Shown here one piece after another: positions 12,401 through 23,034 of a DNA stretch of 64,000 bases (position 1 is the stretch's first letter; each line of letters opens with the position of its first letter). Under the pieces are notes generated by a model, which ran no database searches, had not been told where the DNA came from, and was given only the letters and a program-made list of their open reading frames with translations. The stretch spans positions 371,001-435,000 of the forward strand of contig JAWRVZ010000311.1 of the NCBI GenBank assembly GCA_037043235.1, written 5' to 3'. A program made the position numbers and the translations under genes. Source of the DNA: Rhodeus uyekii. Its lineage: Eukaryota; Chordata; Actinopteri; Cypriniformes; Acheilognathidae.

Positions 12401-15400
12401 CCTTTGAAAAAAAAAGTCACATCGGAACAATCAAATCTGTGTTTATGATGCCGCTGAGCCAGAAAGAGCAGTTTTCATGTACAGGTATGAAGCATCATTA
12501 CTAGTATCATTATTAATGGGTTACAAAATTCTAATTATCTGTCACAGGTCCTGTCTGTCTCTCATCACTTAACCTGTTAGTCTTGTCAGCTGTTACCTAT
12601 CCCCTCGTGCAATTCATACCCTCCTGTGTTCCCATGTCTTTGTCGGTTGTTAACGTTATTTGGATGTGTTCGTGTGTCTTCGTGTGTGGCTGTCTCCTGT
12701 ATTCCATGGTTCTTAGCTGAGTTTTGCACCGAAAGGGCGTTCTAGTTTACTGAATAAAGTCTTTTCAGTTGAATCTCCGTGTCTCCTCATTTGCTCCGCA
12801 TCGCACATGTCTACTGTGGTGATCAAAATAAAGTGACTCACCTTTTCAAAGTAACTAATCGCTTCAAATAATGATTGTATCAAATACATTGTCACTAGGT
12901 GACGATAAGTCTTTTAAAAATGCAACATTGAATCACTCGTTCAAGAAGTTTGTTCAAAAACCCTGATTCATCCAGCAATGAAGCAAGTGAAGTATTTATG
13001 AGTGTCTCGTTGAATCATTCATTCAACCTGATTTCTTACAATAATTCATTCAAATTAATTTATAACAAATTTTCAGAATCATGCAGCCACAACAATAGGC
13101 TGAGACTTGCTTGGAAAATTCTGGATTGTAAGACGAAGCATACCTGTTAGGCAGGTGGTGAAGAGATCACCACATGAGACGGATTTGATCGTGACACCAG
13201 ACTGTCCCTCCAGGAAGCGGGAGATAAACTGGGGCTGCATCTGCTCAACAGCACCGGGCAGAGTGGGCTCACCGGATCCAACCAAGGGGGCCTGGCATGG
13301 AGTCAAGCCAATATAAATAAATACAATATAATATAATAGCGAACGCAAATCAAATATGATTGATCCTTAATTAAGATAAATTATCATCTCACCTCCCATG
13401 TGATGAGCCTCCCAGATTTGGTGACGCCCATCTTCTGTGTGCGGCCAAGGGACACTTGTATGACCTCTGTGTTTAACATGGGCAGACGCAGAGGAGTGGA
13501 AATGCCACTGCCCCAGGTGTACACTGAAGATAAAGGCAATGGGTGCATCATCTTTGTTGAAGTTAGACCGGACAGTCCTCCTAGTAGATGAACAGCAACA
13601 AATGGCTCATGCAGAGAGTCAAACCAATGGAGCTAAATGAACGCTTACTATGAACTCAAAACCTGACGTTTAATCAGCAAGCCCCAGGTTGGATTTATTT
13701 TAAGTCAACAATGATGCTTTAAGACATAACATTATCGAACAAGAAAATATTTCAGGAAATAATATCCCACCTCTGGTTCTGGTGTTGGTTACGCGTCCAC
13801 CAGGTCTTCCATGAGGGCCTGTCTGTACATTAGAAAGTGGCTTTTCTATTCTAAAAAGAGAATAATTTCAGCAAACCTATGAAAGTGTGTAGTACAAATG
13901 ATCCATTTAGTAGCCAAACAAAATGCATTAGTGGATTTACAATACTTAACATGCACAATTACATGCAGTACGAATCATGTCAATGTGTTCCTTGAATGCA
14001 ATGTAAGCCGCTTTGGATAAAAGCATCTGCCAAATGCATAAATGTAAAATGTAAATGTAAATAAAATAATTAGTGGACAAACAAAATGTGTTTACAATGC
14101 TTATCATAAGTCCAAAATAGTACTATTAAAATTCGATAGAAAAATAAAATAATTAAATTATAAAACTGTATGGTAATATAATAATAATAACCTTTATTTT
14201 ATATAGCGCCTTTAAATACAATCTCAAAGCGCTTTACAAGACAAATAAAACATCAAAATACATCACACATAAATATAACATAAAGTTTAAAATGAAACAA
14301 CAATCAAGACTAAAAGAAGAAAACATCAGTTAAAAGCTACCCTAAAAAAATAAGCTTAAGCTTAGACTTAAAAATGTTAAGAGATTTTGCTTGTCGGATC
14401 TCAATCGGTAGCGAGTTCCACAGTTTTGGTAGAAAGTGGCTTTTTTTATTCTATAAAGAGAATAATTTAATTGTATAAGCACAGCAAACCTATAAAAGTA
14501 TATAGGACTTATCTATTTAGTTGCCAAACAAAGTGCACTATTTACATTTACAATACTTAACACAAGCCCAAAATAGTACTACTAAAATACGGTACTAAAA
14601 TAAAATAGTCGACAAACAAAATGTATTTACAATACTGAACACAAGATCAAAGAGTACTATTAAAAGCAGTAAAAAAATGGAGTGAAATATAGATAAATTT
14701 AAAATTGTATTTAATCTACCTGCGCATTTTGACGTTGCCTATGTCAGTGTAAAGATTGAGCAATGGCCTAATGCAGATGGGATGAGCCATTATCTCGTTG
14801 AGCTGGGGCCTTTTGGATGGGTCCAGATTCAGCATGTTGAGAATTAGTTGTCTCAACTCTGGGCTGTAACGATCTGAAATGGGGGCAAATGTGCCACTCA
14901 TGATCTTCAGCACCAAGGCTGGCAGGTTCTGGAAACAGACGAGTTGCTTAGCTTGCCATTAATGTAATACGTGATGTTCGGATTCTTCAAAATCAAGACA
15001 GGCAAAAAATAAGAAAATATATCTTACTGCTGCCTCAAATGCTCTCTTGAGACTAGCAAGCTCGTAAAGCACACAGCCTAAGGCCCAAATGTCACTCTTC
15101 TGGTTGTATGGCTTTCCTTCACAAAGTTCTGGAGAGATATAACACGGTGTCCCCACAACCTGTCAAGAGAAGGGGAATCTGAACTGTAACTAAATTGCAT
15201 GCTGTCAATCTCAAATCATTCCCGAGGTACATACAATGTTGGTACTTACAGTATAAGCTTTGCTCTTGCTAACAAGAATTTTCGAGATTCCAAAGTCTCC
15301 TATTTTTACTATCATCTGGTGCTTGTCTAGGAGTATGTTCTGGGTTTTGAGGTCCCGGTGTAGGATGAGTTTATTGTGCACATGATAAAGGGCCAGTAAG

Positions 15401-16233
15401 ATCTGAACGAAGAAATGTAATATTGTATCCTCATCTAACAAGGAGTTGCAGCGTTTCTGTATGTAATCAGCCAGGGTTCCACCTAGGATAATCATAAAGA
15501 GGCAAATTATTACAGATCTTAAGGTTATTGAATTACAAATCAAACTGATTATTATTGTGCCTATTTTATTATATTTTACATAAAATGATTGTCCATCATA
15601 TATTTTTTTAAACTGTGACATTACTGTCATTACACTTTTTTGTATTAAAAGCCTGTACAACAACTCCAACCGTATACTTTAAATCATTTGTAATTATTTT
15701 TGCATTACAGTCATAAATACTATGAATTTTGTCCCAGGCCCAGTGACCATCAAAAAGTGAGTGAAGAAAGGGTATGCCTGGAGCGTATTCCATTGCGATC
15801 ATTAGCGCCTTGTCCTCGAGGAAGTTTTCATAATACTCAATTATGTTGGGGTGGCTGAGTAACTTGAGGACTTGGCATTCATTCTGGGCCGCGAGACGTT
15901 CATCACGGGTCATCTGCTCAACTGGGATTTCCTTCAAGATCACCAGCGCGCCATCGGTGCGTCTGCGACATAGGTGCACTATCCTACATCAGATCAGAAG
16001 TAGGATACAGGTCAATGTGTATGAATTCATTCACAGAATTAACAATTTCAAGATTAACAGCTAAATGTAAAATGTAACAATTTTAGTTTAGGTTAAAATA
16101 AACAGACGAATGTACTGACAAGCATTTCTGGTAAACTGCAGTACGCTTTAATGCCTGAAGTAGAATTATAGAAATATATATATAATAATATAATAATATA
16201 TATATTTATATATATTTATTAATATATAATAAT

Positions 16234-16304
<71 letters not shown>

Positions 16305-17289
16305 AACACTGTAATTTCACACTAAAATGTTTAGTGTACATCTTTAAAGCATGACAAAAGTTTATTAAAGCATAATTATTTAAGATGTACTTTACAGTAA
16401 AACTGTTCATTGGACATTATTAAAGGTGTACTCAAGTGTGCTCATAAACATACTTCCACTTAAAGAAAGTACACTTAATATGCCTTTTATTTCATTTACA
16501 TTATAGGCATATTACATGCAAGTACAGCTGTTTCCCCCCCCCCCTAATATTGGTCTACTGAAGTACACAAGTATGGATTCAATACAATTAACTACATTTC
16601 TTTTTCACAAGGGTTTGGTTTAATCATTTCAAATACAAACTTTGCTTTTTACTTTACTTGACTTAAATAAATAAAAATTACGCAATAAACGTACAATTTT
16701 GAGTAGGCTACACATTTCCACACAGAACAACAACATACTTTAACGTAGCCTATACGTTTTTTTTTACTTTTTTTTTACTTAGCCTACTAAGTAAGAAAGT
16801 GTAATTTCTCAGGAAGTTGTTACATCATGGCACGTTTGCTACTGGACATTCCCACGTTTCCATATTACCATAGTAATTCCAATATGAAAGCAGTAAACAT
16901 TCCTCTTTTTTTAAAGGGAAATTTAAAACGAGTAGGGCGAGCTTTTCATTGCTCAATAGTCATTTTTTCCCTTTGAAAGGGAAAGTGTTGGAATCTTTTT
17001 CGAACTCTTAATGTAACTGTTACTCGTTGAATAGAGTGATGAAGACTCTGTAAGTGACGTGTATTCCGTTAGCTCGCGCTCTGCTTCTGAGAGGAGCTCT
17101 GCAGACTTAAACTTCTCAAGTAAAACTTCTACCGAGTTTTGAGCGTTAAGTAACGTTTTTGTAAAGCAACTAGTTCAAACAGAAGAGCACACATCACTAA
17201 AACCATTTCTTGAGCGAATATCGAGTTCGTTGTTTTATTTACCCGAATGCTCCTCTGCCGACCACTTTAATCTTCTCATACTTCTCCAT
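6447..17289 (-). CDS. nek8: NIMA-related kinase 8 (nephrocystin-9)
   Basis: Ser/Thr kinase of the primary cilium (inversin compartment) with a C-terminal RCC1 beta-propeller; loss causes cystic kidney in vertebrates (family knowledge). Fifteen coding exons join in frame to 697 codons: 17289-17243, 15983-15778, 15482-15250, 15159-15028, 14928-14720, 13850-13771, 13580-13393, 13291-13144, 11784-11708, 11068-10951, 10782-10632, 8553-8390, 8298-8146, 6774-6616 and 6475-6447. Visible kinase motifs are the glycine loop GRGAFG (11-16), Lys33, HRDLK with Asp128, DFG with Asp147, and GTPCYISPE. From about residue 350, RCC1 blades follow (FGSGSNGCLGHG, WGRGDNGRLG, FGSNQHGQLG, WGKGARGRLG). The last exon adds PFFEEAVSK before the stop. 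All catalytic residues are intact. The exon 2 donor is GC rather than GT. The start is fixed by the conserved MEKYE opening. Confidence 0.93.
10028..10460. mobile_element. non-autonomous hAT-like MITE in nek8 intron 11
   Basis: Inverted ends CTACTGTTCAAAAGTTTGGG and CCCCAAAGCTTTGAAGGGTAG bound a ~430-bp AT-rich element without coding capacity. The core 'ATGATTTCTGA..GATCA.GTGACACTGAAGACTGGAG' recurs in the remnant at about 2227-2628. The left end abuts a short (CA)n tract. This family is widespread in cyprinid introns as far as I recall; superfamily assignment is by resemblance only. Confidence 0.6.
11164..11446. mobile_element. foldback MITE copy B (nek8 intron 9)
   Basis: Same family and orientation as the copy at about 3490-3715. 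It shows the left end 'catgtttctggatcaa', an interior with 'cctaaaatcagagggaaatgatggtgaataac', and the right end 'tatccaggaacatgttgcac'. It has no coding capacity. Confidence 0.6.
12540..12815 (+). mobile_element. degraded LTR fragment (nek8 intron 8)
   Basis: The 3' part ('...ataaagtc..ttcagttgaatctccgtgtctcc....gcatcgcaca') matches the 3' part of the solo LTR found on the minus strand at 26740-27078, including a polyadenylation-like AATAAA. No internal retroviral-type coding sequence adjoins it. Limits are approximate. Confidence 0.45.
13977..14058 (-). repeat. SINE-type repeat tail (minus)
   Basis: Reads on the minus strand as 'catttacattttacatttatgcatttggcagatgcttttatccaaag', the widespread fish repeat also seen at 21788, 44989 and 47570. 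Only the end of the element is present. Confidence 0.55.
14185..14440 (-). mobile_element. LINE 3'-end fragment (nek8 intron 5)
   Basis: Contains 'tttatatagcgcctttaaatac' and 'ctcaaagcgctttacaagac', a hallmark of fish non-LTR element 3' ends. It is followed by 'ttgtcggatctcaatcggtagcgagttccacag', which reads on the minus strand like the end of a reverse-transcriptase-type tail. Truncated, with no intact ORF. Confidence 0.45.
14432..14580. repeat. local duplication of nek8 exon 6 edge
   Basis: This stretch copies about 13831-13950: 'agaaagtggctttt...attct.taaagagaataattt' followed by 'agcaaacctat.aaag' and '.agccaaacaaa.tgca'. The original includes the acceptor and first ~20 nt of nek8 exon 6; the copy keeps a decayed version of them. 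Shorter pieces of the same unit recur near 14070-14140 and 14600-14660. Confidence 0.5.
16232..16294. repeat. (TA)n microsatellite, nek8 intron 1
   Basis: About 60 bp of uninterrupted TA dinucleotides flanked by further imperfect TA/TAATA runs from about 16177. Confidence 0.9.
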
Positions 17290-20200
17290 GTTTTCTGGAT
17301 CCAAAACGCGCCCCGTCCCTATAGGCAACACTTCCTGTACCCCTACAGAGTTCTAGAGGGGACAAAATACAGCAATATGAGCAGGGGAACTGACACTAAC
17401 ATCCTTTTGTGAAGGATTATGCTAGTCAAGGATGTAAACACTAATGTATTGTCCGTTAAACTAATGTATTGTAGAATTTCCAGTTCAACTACTGGAAAAC
17501 CCATATCAAAATTGCTTTTCTACAGCTGACAAAGTGGACACTGACAGAGAATGTCTTGTTTGTGAAGTTTGAGTTCAGTTATTACCCAGCCAAGTAAAAA
17601 AAATTTCTAAGAACATTTTGCTAGTAGACTATTATTTGAACATTACTTTTGAATATTCACAGATAGGCCTAAAGTTTAAACATTAGACTAACATCCAATT
17701 AAAATTTTGCAAAATCTTGCATCGAAGTGAATAACAACTGAGGAAACAACAAATGATTCATCTTAAAGAGGCAATAAACATGAGGCATCGTTCAGGGCTG
17801 CGTTTCCCAAAGTGGGGAACAGTGGTGGCAATGGTCTTCATGGTCAACTTGGGCTCGTGAAGTTTTTGGGAGATGCAACCCATAGTACAAGCTAGAATAG
17901 GAAGGGGTTAGGAAATAGTGAGACAAAGGAATATGGTGAAGTAGTTGATCAAATGTTTTCAGCTTGTTCTTAAAAGTTGTCGGGGATTTGGCTGTCCAGG
18001 TTGGGTTCCCATAGGGTTAGGGTTCATATTCCACCCGCAAGGTACACTGAATAAAAAAAGCTCTGGATTTTGTGCCTCACTGTGATTGTACCACAAGGTG
18101 CCATTGGTCTGTTAAAGGCCAGATAACTTTTGACAAACGTTATATTAACATTACTGGAAGAACATTTGTTCACAACTTTGAGAGAACCTTTCCAGAACAT
18201 TATGGAAGTTCTGAGAACATTCTGTCTCTTTTAGCTGGGTATCAATCAGGCTTTGATGCTGAATAAACAACTCTGAAGCTAACACTGTGTCTACACCAGA
18301 TGCAGCCATTTTCATTGAGCCACAACAGCTATAAGTTGTCCAAACAGGACATGAAAAAGCGTTTAAATGCAAATTCTTTTGTTCTTCGTATCAGAAGTAC
18401 GTCAGCTATCGAATGGTACAAATTTGTAATCTCCAGGACAAGTTCTGTCCGTAACCTCTTCCCTCAGCATCTACACATTTAGGCTTTATGTTATTGACTT
18501 ATTCAGACCAGATCTTTAAAGTGGGTTGAATCGCAAATTCTTTTCAACACTATGCACATAGTACACCACATAATTAGCTTCTCTTAGCTTCTTCTGTGGA
18601 ACAAAAGAAAAAAAAAGAAATATTTATAGATATTTGTGTCTATAAAAGCTACTCTTTTTCCATACATTGAAAGACAATAGCAAACATTTCAGTTTCTATA
18701 AATAAATAATTGTTTGATTTGTTTCACAAGATTCAGAACAGGATAAATCATCTTCATTGTCTGTTTGTACGGACAAAGCATTTCAAAAAAGGTTGTGTAA
18801 AAGTACTTTAAAGTATCGGTACTGTAAAGAATTATAGGTACGGATATGAATATGTTTAAAAAAATGTCAACGCCTATGAGAATGAGTTTCGGCAGTGTCC
18901 TTTTGCCCTCATATTGTTCTTTTTAATTCCAAACAGTTCCGGTGAGAATATGAACATTGAACATTCCTAATCATTGACTGTCTTCTGAGACGTGAAACAT
19001 TTCAAACTCGGATTACAGTGTGCTTTATGGGATGAACCAAATATGCCACCAAGCTGGTTGTTGTAAAGTAAAAGCATAGTTTAGAAAAAGTGAGGACAGC
19101 AGTAAAATAGGTTACAGCATAAGGTTCTATTGTTTAGAAAGTTCATCATTTTGCTGTATTATATGACTCAAATCTCCTAAAAAAATATTCATGTCATACA
19201 AATCATCTTAGGTTGAGCAAAAGTGACTTGAATGATTGCATGGAGGAGGGCTAGATGATACACTGACCGCTGTGAAGCAACTTTGGAGGTTTATGTTGTC
19301 TTATCATGCTATAAACTATTGGCTAGTTTTCCTGAGAATTTCTGCAGAATCAGCCCTGAGTAATTTCTCAATTCTCATGCTTTAGTGAGAATCGAACAGA
19401 TCATGCAAGTTTGCTTAAACATTGACTTTATGTACTTTAATCCTCTTCTGAATAAACTGAATTAACACCATCATTCTGTATATTCTAAATATAATGTAAT
19501 ATTAAGCATTCAACTAGGGAGTATTGGTCATATTAACACTTCTTGAATCATATACATTATTAATCTGAATAAATTAGCCTAGTGTGTATTTTCATCTTGA
19601 TCTAACAGATTTATTCATAACCATGGCAGTGGCAATAGCTAAACAGCAAAGAGACTGGCTTAACAGAAACAGAAGTGGGTTGACAGGGGAAAAGTTCACA
19701 AAATTAGCCTTTCGCATTTGCTGAAGCCTGACTCTGGAAGTGTATTTTTATATGCTGTACGTCGTGACATTTAAATTTTCAATTATTATTTAAATATCTC
19801 CGCTTCAGTCCTCCACAGAATTAGAAACAGCATTAGAAACTGAACAGTTATTAGAAACTGCAAATGCGAGTGACTGAATAATGAAATGTAAATGTTTGGA
19901 ATAAATAATATTCCATTAGATGAAAAAGAGGACATTAACCTGAAAATTCACTGACAAAGATCCAGAGCCGTCATTTTTTATTATTTTGCAGAGTTTTGAT
20001 TAATAGCCTATTTCAACACAAACTCTTGACATGATATTTCACAACACAGACATCAAATTTCATATGGGCTGAAGAAAGAACTAAAAAGGTTACTGGGAAT
20101 ATTTCAGATTTTATCAGATCAGCAGGTGTGAGAACCGATAGCTGGTATTTCCTCAAGTTCACTTTATGTTCTGAAGTATGATTACTCAACGTAATCATTT

Positions 20201-20617
20201 ATTCAGCTCAAACTGATATCTGAGATTCTTTCACCGCATTAAAACCGTCTTATTAGAGCCCTTCCCATTTATTTTTGTGTGTGTGCCTCCCTCTTGCGGC
20301 TAATGCTAAAATGTTTTTTCTCTTGCAAGTGAAGTAGATTAATTTTGGAGCCGTATTAACTTTACGCAAGATTACATAATTATATTGATTTTATATTCAA
20401 ATTTGAATTACTATTCATTAATTACTATTAATTACTAATTCAGCTTTTAGGATGTGTTGCGTTCTGTATATCACTTAAACTCCATGGACTGTTCCTGCGC
20501 AAAATTGCGCGTTTGAAATTATTTAAATGAATATGTTAATACACAACGGGTTAAAGTTTTGTCGCCTGAGGGCAACACTGTGCAATAGCCAATGGGTTAA
20601 CATAATACCAAAAACAA
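17290..20617. other. nek8 upstream / intergenic region
   Basis: This 3.3-kb stretch lies between the nek8 start codon (minus strand) and the tRNA-Arg gene. The first ~80 bp should hold the nek8 5' UTR. No exon with family similarity was found on either strand; in particular I saw no ribosomal protein L23a or TLCD1 coding sequence, although mammals have those genes between RAB34 and NEK8. The rest is AT-rich, mostly unique-looking DNA. Confidence 0.5.
20610..20614 (-). terminator. Pol III T-run terminator
   Basis: Five consecutive T residues on the minus strand lie three bases past the tRNA-Arg 3' end, the normal RNA polymerase III stop signal. Confidence 0.8.
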
Positions 20618-20704
20618 CGACTCTGGTGGGACTCGAACCCACAACCTTTGAATGCCCTCATTCAATCTAGAAGTCCAATGCGCTATCCATTGCGCCACAG
20701 AGCC
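20618..20704 (-). tRNA. tRNA-Arg (anticodon UCU) with intron
   Basis: On the minus strand an 87-nt gene runs from GGCTCTGTGGCGCAATGGAT to the 3' end GTCCCACCAGAGTCG. The 5' GGCTCTG pairs with 3' CAGAGTC. TGGCGCAATGG is the A-box region and GGTTCGAGTCC the B box. The anticodon loop reads CTTCTA then ATTCAA after a ~14-nt intron inserted after position 37, as in other vertebrate tRNA-Arg(UCU) genes. Expected role is decoding AGA codons. It stands alone in the nek8-rab34 interval. Confidence 0.95.
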
Positions 20705-21125
20705 TGCCAAACTGGGCAGGACAGGTATTTTTCTGACCCTTTGCATATGACCCTACAATAAAACACTGGTTCAAAATGCAGAAGCAACTTCTGAATTTTG
20801 ATAAGAACCAATTATAGTTGTCAGGCGAGTTTTTTTGTCGTTGATTCATAGAAAAGCGCACTTTTTCAATCAACGGGACCTGAAACCAAAATCTCATGTT
20901 TAATAGGCCGGCGCTTTACTAAGCCACGGTACTCGCTTACAACGGGAGGAACCGCAATATCAACAAAGGATCCAATCGCCTGTTTCATTGAAGCATCATC
21001 TGTTTGTTTACTCTACTTATAAATGTTTTTCAGTGTTGCTTTTCAAATCAAGTTTTTAACACAGTTTTAAAGAGTGATGGTTATTATAAAGGCACTACTA
21101 ACAGAGATCCAGATGATTTCACCAA

Positions 21126-21409
21126 GTGCAACATGTTCGTGGATCAACTTCTTTGTTGGTCCTGAAACAACATTCCAATCAGCCAATCAGATCTGAGAGA
21201 CAAGTTTACAGTTTATGTCAAGTTTTAGTCTTACAATCAGAGTTAAGTGCTTCTAAATCAGTGTTATTCGCCATAATTTCCCTCTAATTTTAGGCATAAC
21301 TTATGGGTATGCTTAGGTTTAAGGTTAGGGATAGGCTTAGGACAAATTTTTTGGACAAGAATGTTGTTTCATGATCAACAAAATATGTAGATCCAGGAAC
21401 ATGTTGCAC
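21126..21409. mobile_element. foldback MITE copy C
   Basis: Inverted orientation relative to copies A and B. It begins GTGCAACATGTTCGTGGATC and ends GATCCAGGAACATGTTGCAC, so both termini are near-perfect complements. It sits between the tRNA-Arg gene and the rab34 promoter. Confidence 0.65.
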
Positions 21410-21787
21410 ATGGCAAAATCACAGCTGATAGTCATCTGATAGTCATCACAGTCAGCTGATTCAATTCAGTTCAATAACTGTAAAATTCATCAAGTGTGGA
21501 ACAATTGTGCATGAATACAGTATATACAGTGTATTTGTGTACATATAAGTATGTGTGATAAACTCCACAGCACACTGAACAAGCAAAAGACAAAAAACAG
21601 TAGTGTTTTACATTTTACACATCTGTGTAGCTTAGCGTGTATGCGGCTAATCATTTGTATGTAGAGTTAGGCTACTATACAAAAATCTTTTTTTTAGAAG
21701 AAATAATAAATTTCTGTGAATAATAGTGTTTGCTATTGCAAGAGATCATGTGTGACGTTTCTCATGTTGTGTGTTTCAAGATATTTA

Positions 21788-21916
21788 CATTTACATTTAT
21801 GCATTTGGCAGATGCTTTTATCCAAAGCGACTTACAAGAAATACATTGACATTCTAATCAGTTCTTGCTTTCCCTGGGAATCGAACCCATGACCTTGGTT
21901 TACTGTTTGAGCTACA
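21788..21916 (+). repeat. SINE-type repeat (tRNA-like tail)
   Basis: 'tttacatttatgcatttggcagatgcttttatccaaagcgacttaca' is followed by 'ccctgggaatcgaacccatgacc..gg.....ctgtttgagctacag', which resembles a tRNA-type B box in reverse. Related copies are at 44989, 47570 and 13977. Confidence 0.6.
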
Positions 21917-22199
21917 GGAAAGAAATGGAGCCATAGATTCAAAAACTGTATGCATTTTCTAAAAACTGTAGAATCACTATGGCACCACCCATAACTTTTT
22001 TTGCAAGGCATGACAAAAAAAGAAGGGTAAAAGACGTTTCTAAAAGCATTTCTGAAGACAGCATGTCATATTCATGCCTCTTTGCGGCGTTTGAGGCCTA
22101 CCTTTAAAAACATGAGCAAAACCGGCCATGACATGTATAATACCGTGTTAACTACAATATTAATAGAGATGCACTGTAACCACCGTATACGGATATATA

Positions 22200-22479
22200 A
22201 CCCTGGGGCTGTAGGGGGCGTTTGCTATCCCTCTTTCCTGGTTTTTGGAGTGGGAGAGACCGGGGGATTGGAGGAGACGAATCCATCTACATGTAGTTCT
22301 CAGCGCTTCCGTCGGTCGGAGACGGAATATCCTTCCGTTTTCTTTAGAAACTTGGAAACTGTATGCGGTAGAGGAACGTTTCTCTCCTCCCCGTTTCTTT
22401 TCGTTTATCTTTTCTTTTCTTTTCCTTGAACGTATAAAAGCGTTTCAACGCTTTATATTCCCAGAAAAGGCGTCCTGAG
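22200..22479 (+). promoter_or_regulatory. rab34: rab34 promoter and 5' UTR exon
   Basis: A GC-richer block with TATAAAAG at 22433-22440, followed 39 bp later by a good donor (CCTGAG|GTAAGAAG at 22479/22480). A pyrimidine-rich stretch sits just upstream. The coding exon begins after a TCCTGCAG acceptor at 23024, so an untranslated first exon ending at 22479 fits. The exact start site is unknown: it may be about 25-30 bp after the TATA box or further upstream. Confidence 0.55.
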
Positions 22480-23034
22480 GTAAGAAGCACGCGTTTGTTT
22501 GTAGCAACAGTGTTACGGAGCACGGATAGATATTGGAAGGACGATTTTATCGTTTGTTTTTAAAATGTGACTTTTGAAATGCATTAGAGAACTCATAAAT
22601 CTGGTTAATAATACAAAGTAGCTACTACTGTTTTTAACAAGTCTAAAATATATGTTCTTAACATGACTAAGTGGGATGTGTAAGTTTCTAATGCACACAT
22701 TGCACCAAAAGTAGATCAAAAAGAGCCAAATGGTCAAAAATTAGGTGTTTTTCTTTGTTCTCAGATTTACTTAGGGATTAACGAAATACAGATTAGTGAG
22801 TCATTGTCCATTCCGCTATATAGTGACCAAGCAGGCAATTATTTATCAAAACTATCCCCTATATGCCATGTACAGTCACATTTACACATAAGTAACCAAT
22901 ATACAGCCTCATTTTATTCCTGCAAGTCTCTCTCTAGAGCCTCAGCCATTACTCATTCCTTAATGACGTGTGCCATGTTAGAAAATGCCAAGCTGTGATT
23001 CATAACTTTGTGGTTCTCCTGCAGGAACATCATC

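Noticed and set aside
16219..16410. 63-codon minus frame rich in Tyr/Ile
   Set aside because: It is the translation of the (TA)n microsatellite in nek8 intron 1.
22082..22429. 115-codon plus frame before rab34
   Set aside because: It covers the rab34 promoter and pyrimidine-rich tract, ends before the TATA box and does not resemble any Rab34 N-terminus.
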